The notes below the pieces were generated by a model. That model was not told where the DNA came from. It made no database searches and saw only the letters and a list, made by a program, of their open reading frames with translations. This document shows, piece after piece, positions 1 to 8,873 of a stretch of 64,000 bases of DNA. Each line of letters begins with the position of its first letter. Positions within the stretch are counted from its first letter, which is position 1. The position numbers and the translations under genes are program-made. Origin of the DNA: CAWEBF01 sp963807235 (GTDB lineage: Bacteria > Acidobacteriota > Vicinamibacteria > Vicinamibacterales > UBA2999); NCBI GenBank assembly GCA_963807235.1, contig CAWEBF010000002.1, forward strand, positions 10,249 through 74,248, written 5' to 3'.

Positions 1-126
1 ATCACCGTCGCGCGCGGCCGTGACCACCGGGTTGTCCGTGGCGACCTGTCCCCACAGGACCGGCGATGTGACGGCGAGCGATATCAGAGATACCAGCAGC
101 CAACTGGAAGTGCGTTGTGTGCGCAT
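1..126 (-). CDS. Secreted protein, N-terminal fragment (possibly ankyrin-repeat)
   Basis: Only the first 42 codons are inside the window; the gene runs off the left edge. The ATG at 124-126 is preceded by a GGAGTGGGG ribosome-binding site. The residues form a signal peptide: a basic start (MRTQR), a hydrophobic core (WLLVSLISLAV) and a cleavage-like region near VLWGQ. The following VVTAARDGD resembles the opening of ankyrin repeats in secreted acidobacterial proteins, and the window has another ankyrin gene near 12-13.5 kb. That assignment is inference; the signal peptide is what is seen. Confidence 0.5.
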   Translation of the reverse strand, partial: MRTQRTSSWLLVSLISLAVTSPVLWGQVATDNPVVTAARDGD

Positions 127-369
127 CTTGCCCCACTCCTATGGACCTAAGGTGCCGCCCGGCGGCAGTTGAGACGAATTGACGAGACCCGCAGCGATAC
201 ACCTCCACTTAGCGGACGGCACACCGCGGCAGCGCGATCTTACATCCAGGGTCCCCGTTACCCCGAAATCAAAATACGGTCAAGAAGGACCCCTAAAGTG
301 TACATCCGTATGGCAATACCGGATTGCCGTTATTCGATATCGGATCCGGTATCGATCGGGGCGGATAGG

Positions 370-385
370 ACTGTTCTTGAACAGT
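370..385. promoter_or_regulatory. Palindrome in the 127-443 intergenic region
   Basis: The 317-base stretch between the fragment at the left edge and the PD40 gene holds no convincing gene. It contains an inverted repeat ACTGTTC-TT-GAACAGT and, just before it, a cluster of GATATCGGATCCGGTATC-like near-palindromes (about 335-357). These could be an operator for the leftward gene or a hairpin behind the PD40 gene. There is no T-rich tail. Confidence 0.3.
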
Positions 386-443
386 ACCGGCGGGTGGGGC
401 CACCCCGGCAGGGGCAGCCCCATCGTGCACTTTCGTCTCGGGG

Positions 444-2301
444 TCAGCGGGCGGCGGCGGCCCCCGAAGGCATGGCGAAGATGAACCGCTGCCCGTCCTG
501 GCTCACGTTTTTCCACTGCATCGGGTTTCCGGGAAGCGGTCCGGGCAGCTGGAACAGCTTTCGAGGCGCCCCGGCCGTGAACGTCGGGGTGGTGGTGATG
601 TCCACCGCCATGACCTCCCAGTCCCGGGTCATGTAATACAGCTCCTTCCCGTCCTGCCGCCAGGTCACCATCCCGATTGCCCCATCCTTGGTGATCTGCA
701 CCTGCGGACCCGGGTTTGCCTCGGGCTTGGTCGGATCGAACGGCCGGACGTACACCTCCCCGCGGTCGGGGTTGGCTTCGTTCGACAGAAAGGCGATGTA
801 GCGGTTGTCGGGCGAGAAGCGCCCCTGGCCGGCGTCGAACTCCTCCCGCAGCCAGTCGATCTCCTTGCGATCGGCCGCCTTCTGGTTGCCGCCAATCGGT
901 ACCAGCACGACCACGCCGGTATAGAAGGTCATGAACTTGTTGTCCGAGGACCAGTCGGTCAGCACCATGCCGGCGCCCGGCGTGTAGCTGAACATCAGTT
1001 CGGCGTCGCCGGTGCCATCCGCGTTCTTGCGATAGATGCTCGAGATGCCCTCGCGCGTCGAGACGTACGCCACCTGCTTGCCGTCGGGCGACCAGATGGG
1101 CGCGTTCTCGGGGAACGTGTCGTTGGTGATCGGTGTGCCCTTGCCGCTGGCGAGGTCCATCACCCAGATGTCACCGTTGCCGGTCTGCGGGTCGTTGCGC
1201 ATCACCAGCGCGCGCGTGCCGTCGGGCGAGAGGTGCGGCTGGTTGTAGAAGCCGGGCTGCGCCACCGGTACTCACGGCTTTGCCCGAGCGATCGAACACC
1301 GTGAGCGTCCGCAGCTGCGGGCGCGGGACGGCGATCACGAACTTCTCGCCGTCGCGGCTCACACTGGTCACGCCCGGCGCAACGCCCGCCACGATGTCGG
1401 CGGCGGGCCTGAAGAGGACCCGCGGCTTGCTGAAGGGCGCGGCTCCGGTGCCGACCTCGACCGACATGATGCTGCGGTCCGCGGCCAGGTAGAACAGCTC
1501 CTTGCCGTCCTTGCGCCAGAACCCCATGCCCGTGCCGCCCTGATCCGAGATTTTGATCGGCGTAGGAGCAGTGCCCGCCGCGGCCTTCGGATCGAAGGGC
1601 ACCACGTACACTTCGTTGCGGCCCGACGAGTTCGACACAAACGCCATGAAGCGGTTGTCGGGCGAGAGACGTGGACCGGTGTTCTGCCACTTGTCGCGCA
1701 GCACCTCGATCGGTTTGCGGTCGCCCGCGAGCGCCACTGCGTACAGGCCGCCGCCGGTGAGGTCGTTCGAGAAGTAAGTCAGGTACTGGCCATCCTGTGA
1801 CCAGTCGGTCAGCGTCATCGGCGCCGAACCCTGATGGATCAGCTCCTCCGCGCCGGTGCCGTTCGACGGCCGTCGATAGATGCCGAAGAAGCCCTTGCGC
1901 AGCGCCACGTAGGCGATCTGGCTGCCGTCGGGCGACCATGCGGGCGAGTTCACGCCTTCGCGCGTTTCGCTCGTCGTCATCTGCGTGCGGCGGGCGCTGG
2001 CCACGTCGATGATCCAGAGGTCGTTGGTCTCTTTTTCAAGATCCGGCTTGATCACCGCCATGCGTGTGGCGTCGGGCGAGAAGACCGGCTGGTTGTACAA
2101 GTCGCGGGGCCCGACCACGCCGACGCTGTTGCCCCGGCGATCGAAGATCGTCAGCTGGCGCGCCTGTGTCTCGAGAATCTGCGCGATGATTCGCGCGCGT
2201 TCAGCCGGGTCTCGCGGCAGCTGCGCGTGCACGAGCGTGGGGGCCAGGAGCAGGGCGGCCGCGAGGGCCAGCGGTGCGACGATGGACGACGTCCTCTTCA
2301 T
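444..2301 (-). CDS. PD40/TolB-type beta-propeller secreted protein (frameshifted)
   Basis: This is a two-lobed WD40-like (PD40) propeller of about 620 residues with a Sec signal peptide (MKRTSSIVAPLALAAALLLA, cut near VHAQ). Repeated blade motifs such as FSPDATRMAV, WSPDGSQIAYV, LSPDNRFMAFVSN and SPDGTRALV are visible along both halves. The start at 2301 is chosen for its GGAGAACGGAG leader. The reading frame breaks near 1265-1270, where one extra base in AGTACCGGTGG splits the second lobe; both sides are clearly one protein. It lies 19 bases behind DUF6152, probably as one operon. The family is periplasmic and usually of unknown ligand. A TolB role is not supported because no Tol-Pal genes are near. 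Confidence 0.75.
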
Positions 2302-2320
2302 CTCCGTTCTCCTCAACGTC

Positions 2321-2710
2321 TCAGCAGTTCTGGGGACACGCCGACACCACCTTGCCGTCGGGCAGCGTCAGCATGCGCAGGAGCCCCGATTTGGAGCCGT
2401 TGCGCGCGCGGCTGGCCTCGGCGGTCACAGACTTGCCGATGGCGTTCTCGAAGTCGATCTTGTTGATGTCGCGGGCGCGGAAGAATCCCGGCGGCGGCCC
2501 TTCGATGGCCCATTCCTGAGGCCCGGTCGCGTCCTTGGCCTCGACCCAGACGTAAATGTGCGGGTTGCGCCAGTCGATCTTCGTGATGGTGCCGGTGAGC
2601 GTCACCCGGTCGTTGAAGTCGAAGAGAGCCGACATGTTGTGATGCGCCGCTGCGGAGCCGCCCAGCATCAGCGCGAGGGCCGCGGCGAGAGCAGTGGATC
2701 TGAGGCTCAT
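2321..2710 (-). CDS. DUF6152 family periplasmic protein
   Basis: A 129-residue protein with a clear signal peptide (cleavage around GGSAAAHHN). The mature part begins HHNMSALFDFNDRVTLTG and contains WRNPHIYVWVEAKD, the pattern of the DUF6152 family seen in secreted bacterial proteins of unknown function. A CPQNC end could give a disulfide. It precedes the PD40 protein on the same strand with a 19-base gap. The start ATG has a GGAGAATTTCCC-type leader. Family membership is recognised; function is not known. Confidence 0.75.
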   Translation of the reverse strand: MSLRSTALAAALALMLGGSAAAHHNMSALFDFNDRVTLTGTITKIDWRNPHIYVWVEAKDATGPQEWAIEGPPPGFFRARDINKIDFENAIGKSVTAEASRARNGSKSGLLRMLTLPDGKVVSACPQNC

Positions 2711-2795
2711 GGGAAATTCTCCTTGTTCGTGGAATACGGAGTTTCCTTGGAGAAGTTCGCGAAAGGGGAACGACGAACATTAGACACTGAGTTTG

Positions 2796-2865
2796 GGCTT
2801 TTGGCTCTAGGCTCTAGGCTCTTGGCGAGGCCTGGAGCCTGGCGCCCGGAGCCTGGAGCCTGGAC
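2796..2865. repeat. Period-7 array (GGCTCTA then CCTGGAG units)
   Basis: Ten consecutive 7-base units in one unbroken phase: GGCTTTT, GGCTCTA twice, GGCTCTT, GGCGAGG, CCTGGAG, CCTGGCG, CCCGGAG, CCTGGAG, CCTGGAC. The motif changes mid-array while the 7-base register is kept. The array ends five bases before the start of the truncated amidohydrolase. Confidence 0.85.
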
Positions 2866-2870
2866 AACCT

Positions 2871-3189
2871 ATGACGACGCGCGCAGCGTTCTTCGTATCA
2901 ATCGTCTTGGCGTTGTCCGCCACTCAGGCGCGCGCCCAGAATCTCGTCATCTCCAACGCCCGCATCGTGGTCGGAAATGGGACGGTGGTCCCCAATGGGA
3001 CCGTGGTGGTCCGCGACGGACGGATTGTTTCGGCCGGTCCGGGCCGCACCCGCGGGCGCGGCGGGCCAGAGGATCGACGCGCGGGGCATGACCGTCATGC
3101 CCGGCTTCATCGATGCGCACCGTCACATCATCAATGGCAATGCCGACCAGTGGTTCAAAGACCGCCGAGCAGTTGTCGGTTCTTCCTAG
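2871..3189 (+). pseudogene. Truncated amidohydrolase remnant between two heptamer arrays
   Basis: The protein starts with a signal peptide (MTTRAAFFVSIVLALSATQA) followed by NLVISNARIVVGNGTVV, the standard N-terminal beta-sandwich of amidohydrolases. A frameshift near 3035-3055 leads to RGMTVMPGFIDAHRHIING, which carries the metal-binding DAHRH motif. It then ends after about 105 residues where a 7-base repeat array supplies the stop codon; intact members have about 400-450 residues. The remaining barrel and metal ligands are missing, so this is a remnant. It lies exactly between two heptamer arrays. Confidence 0.75.
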
Positions 3190-3213
3190 AGCCGAGAGCC
3201 CAGAGCCTAGAGC
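3186..3213. repeat. Period-7 array (CTAGAGC-type)
   Basis: Four in-phase heptamers: CTAGAGC, CGAGAGC, CCAGAGC, CTAGAGC. The first unit supplies the TAG stop of the truncated amidohydrolase. It abuts the 3' end of the convergent gene at 3216. Confidence 0.8.
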
Positions 3214-3215
3214 CC

Positions 3216-3761
3216 TCAAAATCGCACCGACACGTTCACGCCCTTGTGCGACGGGGCCAGCTGCGGCGTCAGGACCACGCGCCCGCTTGAGGCCCGGCCC
3301 CGGTACACGACGACTTTGCCCCGAATCAGCGCGTCGATGCCGACACCTATTCCCGCGCCGATGCCGCCGAAGATCCCGCCCATCATGAGCCCAGGTCCGA
3401 TATGACAGGTGCCGCAGGCCGCCAGGCCGGCGGCGACGCCTGAGCCCAGCCCCCACGCCGCGCCGTTGGCCAGCGAGTCGTCGCGGCGATGCCGGATCGA
3501 GGTGACATCCCGCTCCTGCAGCGTTCTCATCTCCTTGCCGACCAGCAGCGTCAGGCTGTCGGGCGACAGGCTCGCGATTCGTCCCGAAAACGGCGGGCCC
3601 GTGGCCGGTGTGACGGTAACCTTTTCCCCAGCGCGGACGAGCACGCCGAGCTGGTCGAACGAGTTGGCCTGACCCTGGGCGCGGATCGGCGCCTGCAGAG
3701 CCGCCAACCCCAGCAGGATCAGGGTGGCGCCGGGCATTGAGCGGGTGGCCAGGACTGGCAT
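3216..3761 (-). CDS. Glycine-rich secreted/membrane protein of unknown function
   Basis: A 181-residue protein with a signal peptide (LILLGLAALQAPIRAQ). A small beta-rich central part (VRAGEKVTVTPATG, GRIASLSPDSLTLLVG) resembles the LSM-like cores of acidobacterial proteins that coat membranes. It is followed by a glycine-zipper stretch (GGIFGGIGAGIGVGIDALI) that could span a membrane. The ATG at 3759-3761 was chosen for the GGAGGGAATCAG leader. It is divergent from the NHL protein at 3872. I do not recognise the family. Confidence 0.6.
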   Translation of the reverse strand: MPVLATRSMPGATLILLGLAALQAPIRAQGQANSFDQLGVLVRAGEKVTVTPATGPPFSGRIASLSPDSLTLLVGKEMRTLQERDVTSIRHRRDDSLANGAAWGLGSGVAAGLAACGTCHIGPGLMMGGIFGGIGAGIGVGIDALIRGKVVVYRGRASSGRVVLTPQLAPSHKGVNVSVRF

Positions 3762-3832
3762 CTGATTCCCTCCTGCCCCCCAAGGTGCGATTCCGCCGGA
3801 AACGGGCTCACAGCTGTCGTAATCTCTTCGGC

Positions 3833-3846
3833 GGGCAACGTTGCCC
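3833..3846. promoter_or_regulatory. Perfect palindrome between divergent genes
   Basis: GGGCAACGTTGCCC is a perfect 14-base palindrome 26 bases before the ATG of the rightward propeller gene and about 70 bases before the leftward gene. Its place between divergent starts fits an operator. No clear -35/-10 pair is seen. Confidence 0.35.
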
Positions 3847-3871
3847 AAGCCCATCAGGGGGAGTGGATCAG

Positions 3872-4924
3872 ATGACGAGATTGCTATCGATGACCGTTGC
3901 CGCGGCCGTGGCCCTGGCCCTGGAACTAGCACTGTCCGTGGGCGTGACAGCTCAGGCCCCGCAGGGCGGGGGCAAGCCCGAGCCCTTCTCGGTGGGCAAT
4001 GCCCTGGGGCTCCCCATCGCCCCGGCGGCCGACGGCGCGTTCAACGCAATGTCGAAGAACGTGAAGGTCTACGGCGCCATCTATTCGGCGGAGAGCTGCT
4101 CCTACGATCCGACGCGCGATCTGATCGTGGTGCCCAACCGCGGCGTGGGGCAGAACGTCCAGACCAACAACGCCTGGGTGTCCTTCATCAATCACGACGG
4201 ATCGGTGCATACCGCGCGCTGGATCGGCCTGCAGAACCCGGGCCCGCAGCGCGACAACCTGACCCCGAAGCTGGTGCTGAACGAGCCGCTTGGCAGCGAC
4301 ATCGTGAACGGCGTGCTGTATCTGGCGGACCGCGACGGCGGCACCACCCCGACCGATCCGCTGGTGTCGGTCGTCCGCAAGTTCAACATGAAGACGGGCG
4401 CGCCGGCGGGTGAAGTGCCCGTGCCGAAGTCCAACGGCTTCAACGATCTCGCCGTGGCCGGCGACGGCACCATCTACGCCACGCAGACCGGCACCGGTGG
4501 GCAGACGCCCGATCCGACGACGTGGCAGGTGTGGAAGATCACGCCGAGCGGCGAGGCGTCGATCCTCGTGCAGGGTGCGCCGCTGCGTCAGCCCAACGGC
4601 ATCGCGCTGGATCCGAAAGGCAACATCGTGGTGGTGATGATCGGCAACGACGAGGTGCTGACGTTCACGCCCACCGGCATGCTGGTGTCCACCGAGAAGG
4701 CCTCGCAGGCCGGCAACGATGGTCTGGTCATCCGGCCCGACGGCACGAAGTACGTGAGCAGCGTCGTCAATGGCGGCGTGTCGCGAATCCGGCCTGGTCG
4801 GCCGTCGGAGCTCATCGCACAGAACATCCCCAATCCGGCATCGATGTGCTACGACGCGGGCGGGAACCAGCTGGTGATTCCGATGAACGCGAACAACGGG
4901 CTCGCATTCATCCCGTTGCAGTAG
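3872..4924 (+). CDS. SMP-30/NHL-like beta-propeller, secreted
   Basis: A 350-residue protein with a signal peptide (LSMTVAAAVALALELALS). Propeller-type repeats include YGAIYSAESCSYDPTRDLIV, GVLYLADRDGG, NDLAVAGDGTIYATQTG, QPNGIALDPKGNIVV, GNDGLVIRPDGTKYV and MCYDAGGNQLVIP. This matches SMP-30/gluconolactonase or NHL proteins, which are six-bladed, often metal-dependent lactonases or binding proteins. The start at 3872 has GGGGGAG in front; an upstream in-frame extension has no signal peptide. No catalytic claim is made. Confidence 0.7.
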   Translation: MTRLLSMTVAAAVALALELALSVGVTAQAPQGGGKPEPFSVGNALGLPIAPAADGAFNAMSKNVKVYGAIYSAESCSYDPTRDLIVVPNRGVGQNVQTNNAWVSFINHDGSVHTARWIGLQNPGPQRDNLTPKLVLNEPLGSDIVNGVLYLADRDGGTTPTDPLVSVVRKFNMKTGAPAGEVPVPKSNGFNDLAVAGDGTIYATQTGTGGQTPDPTTWQVWKITPSGEASILVQGAPLRQPNGIALDPKGNIVVVMIGNDEVLTFTPTGMLVSTEKASQAGNDGLVIRPDGTKYVSSVVNGGVSRIRPGRPSELIAQNIPNPASMCYDAGGNQLVIPMNANNGLAFIPLQ

Positions 4925-5010
4925 TTGGTCGTTAGTCGTTAGTCGTTAGTCGTGGGTCGTTGTGCAGTTCTGAGAAGAACGACAAACGACCTACGACCAA
5001 CGACCAACTA
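4922..5010 (+). terminator. Large hairpin built from inverted heptamer arrays
   Basis: Starting in the stop codon of the propeller gene, GTTGGTC and three GTTAGTC units plus GTGGGTC run in 7-base phase (4924-4958). After a short spacer the complementary units AACGAC, AAACGAC, CTACGAC, CAACGAC follow (4977-5008). The ends TAGTTGGTCG and CGACCAACTA pair perfectly, so RNA could fold into a stem of 30 or more bases. It probably ends transcription before the PASTA gene, but there is no U-tract. Confidence 0.6.
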
Positions 5011-5063
5011 GATACGGCTGACCTTCGCTTTCCGGCTCCGCGGCGTTATACCTACTAGCCGCA

Positions 5064-7454
5064 ATGAGGACGCCTCGCGTGGTTCTCGCCGTCAGCTGCC
5101 TGCTCTTTGCCTGGACAACTGCGCCCGCGACAGCGCAGACGAAGACGGTGGAGCAGGCGCCGGCTCCCGCTGGCACGCTGCGCGCGCGCACGCAGGTTCA
5201 GTTACAGCCTCGGATGCCCAACCTGGTCGGCCTGACCTTCCAGGCCGCGCAGCAGGATTCGCGCGTGCAGGGGCTGAAGCTGCAGCTGATGCCGCGCGGC
5301 CGGCCGACCAAGGACGCGAAGCCCGGCGTGATCATCGCCCACGAGCCCGCCGCCAACGGCGCCGTCCGCGCCGGCATGACGGTCACGGTGTTCGTGGCCG
5401 TGGCCGAACCCGACGCGCCACAGAATCCCGGACCGGGTCCGGTCACGATCCCGGTGCTCCGCGTGCCCCTGGTCGAGGGCATGACTCTGGAGCAGGCCAC
5501 AGAGGTCCTGGTCAAGCGCGGACTACAAATTCAACCTCGCGCGGTCGTGACTACCCGCGCGCGCCCGGGCACCGTCGTCGATCAGAAGCCCGAGGCCGAG
5601 ACGGCGGTGAAGCCTAAGTCGCTCGTGGACGTGTTGGTCGCGCAGGCGCCGCCCGATCGTCCAGACCCCGAGCCCCCTCTCGAGGTGCCCCGCGTGCTGG
5701 GTATGGAGATGCTGCAGGGCGCGGCGCTGCTCTCCAAGCTGAACCTCGAGGTGCAGCGCCAGTTTGTGGAGGTGGCGCGGGTCGCACCCGGCACGATCGT
5801 CGATCAGAAGCCGGCGCCAGGGACCGCAGTCCGCCCGAGATCGACGGTGCTGATCGTGGTCGCCCAGGCGCAACGGGTTCTTCCAACACAACCACAACCG
5901 CAACCGCCATCGCCGCAGCCTCAACCACAGCAGCCTCAACCGCCGCAGCCTCAACCGCCGCAGCCGCAACTCTTTCCGATGCCGGATCTGGTCGGGCGCG
6001 CGTTTCCGGTCGCGGAACGCGACGCGCGGGTCACCGAGTTGCGGTTGCAGTTGACCCAGCAGATCGACGCCCGCGCCGGCGGCCTGCCCAATACGATCGC
6101 GCGCCAGTCGGTGGCACCGGGAGCCGGCGTCCAGATCGGTCAGGCCGTCACCGTCTTCGTGGCCTCCGGTGTGACGGTGCCTCGCGTCGTTCAACAGCAA
6201 GCCGACGCAGCCGCGGCGCGTATCGCCGCCGTGGGTCTGAACCCACGCCGCTCGGAGGAGACAAGCGACCTGACACCCGGCACCGTGCTGCGGCAAGTGC
6301 CTGAAGCCGGCGTGCTCGTGGCGCTTGGCGCGTCGGTTGGGATCACGGTCGCCGTGCCCAGGCGCGTGGTGATCCCCAACGTCGTCGGGCGCACCCGTGC
6401 CGATGCAATACAGGAACTGGGGCGACTGAGTCTTCGCGCGAGCCCCGCGGATGACGCGGCGTCACTGCTGCCGCCGGAGCAGGTGGTGTCGCAGGTGCCT
6501 GGCGCCGGCACCGAGGTGGTGGTCGGAGCCGCGGTGCGCATCGGCGTGGCTACCGGCATCGAGGTGCCCGACCTCTCGGGGCTCACGGCCGACGCCGCGC
6601 AGCGGGCGGTCGCCGAACGAGGGCTGTCGTTCGAGGATGCCGATCAGGAAACAGATGCCGTGCCGCCGGGGCGAGTGTTCCAGCAGCAGCCCGCATCGGG
6701 CACGCGCGTGACGCGGGGATCGCGCGTGCTCGCGACGGTGGCCGTTGCGGTACCGATTCTCGTCCCGAATGTGGTGGGCGTGTCCCGGCAGCGCGCCGTG
6801 GCGCTTCTCGAGGCCGCTGGCTTGCGCGCCGGTCCCGAGCAGGACGCGACGGCGTCGAGCCGTCTGGTGGAGCGGCAGGCGCCGGAACCGAACACCCGCG
6901 TGGCGCGTCTGACGCCCGTCACGCTCTTCGTCGCCGCACCGCCACCGCCGCCGCTGGCACAACAGCCGGCGCCGGTCACGCCGGTGCCCGCGCCGGTGCC
7001 CGGTCCAGAGCTGACGCCGGTGCCCGCGGTGCAGGAGACTCCTCCCGCGGCCGGTCCCGTGGCGCAACCCGGCGCCGCTGAGCAGCCGGCTCAAAGCGCC
7101 ACTGGAGCGCCTGCTGCGCCCGTGGCCATCCCGGTTCAGCCGCTATTGCCGCCCTGGCTGTTGACGCTGATCGTGGCGCTGGTGACGATCGGCGTCTCGA
7201 CGTACAAGCTCTGGTGGCCAGGCGCGTCGCCGCCGCCAGCGCCACCTCCTATCCAGACGGCCATGCCCGCCACGCCGCCGCCGGCGCTTGTCGTGCGTCC
7301 CGAGTTCGGCGACGCGACGGTGCGGCTCGAGGTGTCGGGCCGCTCCCTCATCACGATGGACGTGCGCGTGCGCGTGTCGCGCGGCGTCGACGATCACTCC
7401 CTCGACGTGGGCGGCTCCGCGCTGGTCGTCGAGGAACGGAGGCTGTATGAGTAG
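5064..7454 (+). CDS. Eight-PASTA-domain protein with C-terminal membrane anchor
   Basis: A 796-residue protein with a signal peptide, eight PASTA repeats (about residues 50-630) and a Pro/Gln-rich hinge after the third repeat. A Pro/Ala-rich linker and a single membrane helix near residues 692-715 (LLTLIVALVTIGV) come before a cytoplasmic tail. Repeat openings are seen as VPRVLGM, MPDLVGR, IPNVVGR, VPDLSGL and VPNVVGV. PASTA domains bind peptidoglycan or muropeptides, usually on Ser/Thr kinases or penicillin-binding proteins; here no kinase or transpeptidase domain is attached. The topology with repeats outside and a short tail is inference. Its stop overlaps the next gene by eight bases, suggesting coupling. 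Confidence 0.8.
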   Translation: MRTPRVVLAVSCLLFAWTTAPATAQTKTVEQAPAPAGTLRARTQVQLQPRMPNLVGLTFQAAQQDSRVQGLKLQLMPRGRPTKDAKPGVIIAHEPAANGAVRAGMTVTVFVAVAEPDAPQNPGPGPVTIPVLRVPLVEGMTLEQATEVLVKRGLQIQPRAVVTTRARPGTVVDQKPEAETAVKPKSLVDVLVAQAPPDRPDPEPPLEVPRVLGMEMLQGAALLSKLNLEVQRQFVEVARVAPGTIVDQKPAPGTAVRPRSTVLIVVAQAQRVLPTQPQPQPPSPQPQPQQPQPPQPQPPQPQLFPMPDLVGRAFPVAERDARVTELRLQLTQQIDARAGGLPNTIARQSVAPGAGVQIGQAVTVFVASGVTVPRVVQQQADAAAARIAAVGLNPRRSEETSDLTPGTVLRQVPEAGVLVALGASVGITVAVPRRVVIPNVVGRTRADAIQELGRLSLRASPADDAASLLPPEQVVSQVPGAGTEVVVGAAVRIGVATGIEVPDLSGLTADAAQRAVAERGLSFEDADQETDAVPPGRVFQQQPASGTRVTRGSRVLATVAVAVPILVPNVVGVSRQRAVALLEAAGLRAGPEQDATASSRLVERQAPEPNTRVARLTPVTLFVAAPPPPPLAQQPAPVTPVPAPVPGPELTPVPAVQETPPAAGPVAQPGAAEQPAQSATGAPAAPVAIPVQPLLPPWLLTLIVALVTIGVSTYKLWWPGASPPPAPPPIQTAMPATPPPALVVRPEFGDATVRLEVSGRSLITMDVRVRVSRGVDDHSLDVGGSALVVEERRLYE

Positions 7455-8027
7455 CACCCGCGTCACGGTTGGCGGCCTGTTCGGGATGGGACCCGGCGGC
7501 GTGTCGTCCGACCAGTTGCCGGATCTCGGCGACCACCGAGGCCTACGCGCGGCTGCAGGAACAGCTGCAGGACAAGGCCGGCACGGCCTGGAAGATGATG
7601 CAGAGCAACATGGGCCAGCATCTCGGCCGGCTGCTCGACATCGACGTGGTCGGGCGTGCTGGTGGAGGGATGGAACAAGACGCGCGAGCTGCGCAAGTAT
7701 CGCGACGAAGCCGCCTATCCGCCCGACGAAGTCATTGTCGTCGCGCTGTCGAAGCACAAGCTCGAGTCGAAGCACACGCCGCATCTGGAGCTGGTGGTCG
7801 CGGACCGGCCGATCGGTAAACTGCACTTCCAGATCGACCTGGCCCTGGCGATCGACGGCGCGCAGCTGACCATCCAGGGTGGGCGCATCAAACGCATCGC
7901 CACGGGCAAGACATCGGGCACCGGCACGATCCGTTGCGAAGGTGCGATCGTGGGGCAGAAGGAACAGAAGCTGGGCGCCCTTCCGGGGACGATCGACCTG
8001 GGGAATGGCATACCCATTCCCGGGTAG
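7447..8027 (+). CDS. Unknown protein coupled to the PASTA gene (two frameshifts)
   Basis: The ATG at 7447 overlaps the end of the PASTA gene. The likely product is MSSTRVTVGGLFGMGPGGV, then after a shift near 7530 TTEAYARLQEQLQDKAGT, then after a shift near 7652 VEGWNKTRELRKYRDEA and a beta-rich C-terminus (LHFQIDLALAIDGAQLTI). That makes about 192 residues. I do not recognise the family. The overlap suggests the two proteins act together. Confidence 0.55.
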
Positions 8028-8028
8028 A

Positions 8029-8803
8029 TCAGCCAGGCCAAGGCAAAAGGCGAAAGGTCAAAGGCTGCAAATCCGGCAAGAACTTAGGAGGCCTGGAGCC
8101 CTGTAGCCTGGAGCCTGGAGCCGGGACCGGCCGAATGCTCATCCGATACCCGATCCACGTCAACAGCATCCCCACCAGCTCGGTCACGTACAACACTTCC
8201 ACGTGCCCCATGCGCGTCGCGGTCCCGCCGATGCCCGGCAGGATGGCGCCGATCGGCGATGAGCACGTTCGCCCACATGCGGTGGCGCGTAGAAGGATCG
8301 CCGCTGTAGCGCAGCGCCGACAGCACCGCGCCGCCGATCAGGAACACCACGGCGTAGAGATTCACCACCGGGCTGAACATCCGCACCCACTGCCAGCCGA
8401 GCACGCGGCCGCTGACAGCCGATGCGTCTCGACGGCGGCATAGTCGATCGGTGACAGGTAGACCGCCACCGTGGCCACGCGCCACGTAGGTCAGGAGCAG
8501 CGCCGTCAGCGCGTGCGCCACGCGGCGCGAGAGCAGCAGGTACACCGTGCCTTGCGCGAGCGGTGCGCCGCCGAGGAGCGCGCCCGAGACGTACCACGCG
8601 CGGAAGACGGGCTCGCGCCACCCGAGCAGCGTCGTGGCCGCTTCCGTGGCCGTGCCGACGCCGTAAGTGGCGATGCCGATCGCCCACCACAGCAGGTGCA
8701 GGCGATCGGGAAAGCGGCGGTAGCGACGGTAGATCTCGAGCGAGAACGGGATAGCGAGGAGAGTCGTGAGGATGGGGATGAAGTGGACGAAAGAGGAACT
8801 CAT
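8029..8803 (-). CDS. Multi-pass membrane protein, unknown (three frameshifts)
   Basis: Start ATG at 8801-8803. About six hydrophobic helices are seen (FIPILTTLLAIPFSLEI, LHLLWWAIGIATYGV, LTALLLTYVA, LYAVVFLIGGAVLSAL, YVTELVGMLLTWIG), so it is an integral inner-membrane protein of about 250 residues. Frame breaks lie near 8480, 8425 and 8265. The C-terminal tail (RPVPAPGSRLQGSRPP) is translated from the heptamer array. The heptamer GGAG just upstream of the start could serve as ribosome-binding site. Family not recognised. Confidence 0.5.
8041..8125. repeat. Two period-7 arrays (AGGCAAA type and GCCTGGA type)
   Basis: 8041-8068 reads AGGCAAA, AGGCGAA, AGGTCAA, AGGCTGC in phase. 8091-8126 reads GCCTGGA, GCCCTGT, then GCCTGGA twice and GCCGGGA with one slip. 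The second array forms codons at the 3' end of the leftward membrane gene. Confidence 0.75.
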
Positions 8804-8813
8804 GGCTTCAGGC

Positions 8814-8872
8814 TCCGGGCTCCAGGCTCCAGGGAGGCTCCGGGCCTGTGGCCTGGGGCCTGACGCCTGGGG
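8814..8872. repeat. Period-7 array between membrane protein and TonB receptor
   Basis: Units of the GGCTCCA/GGCTCCG type followed by GGCCTGG/GGCCTGA types fill the 70-base gap between the stop of the TonB receptor (8874) and the start of the membrane protein (8803). The register slips at least once. Confidence 0.7.
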
Positions 8873-8873
8873 C

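Noticed and set aside
2796..2865. Heptamer arrays as CRISPR arrays
   Set aside because: Units are 7 bases with no spacers, and no cas genes are present.
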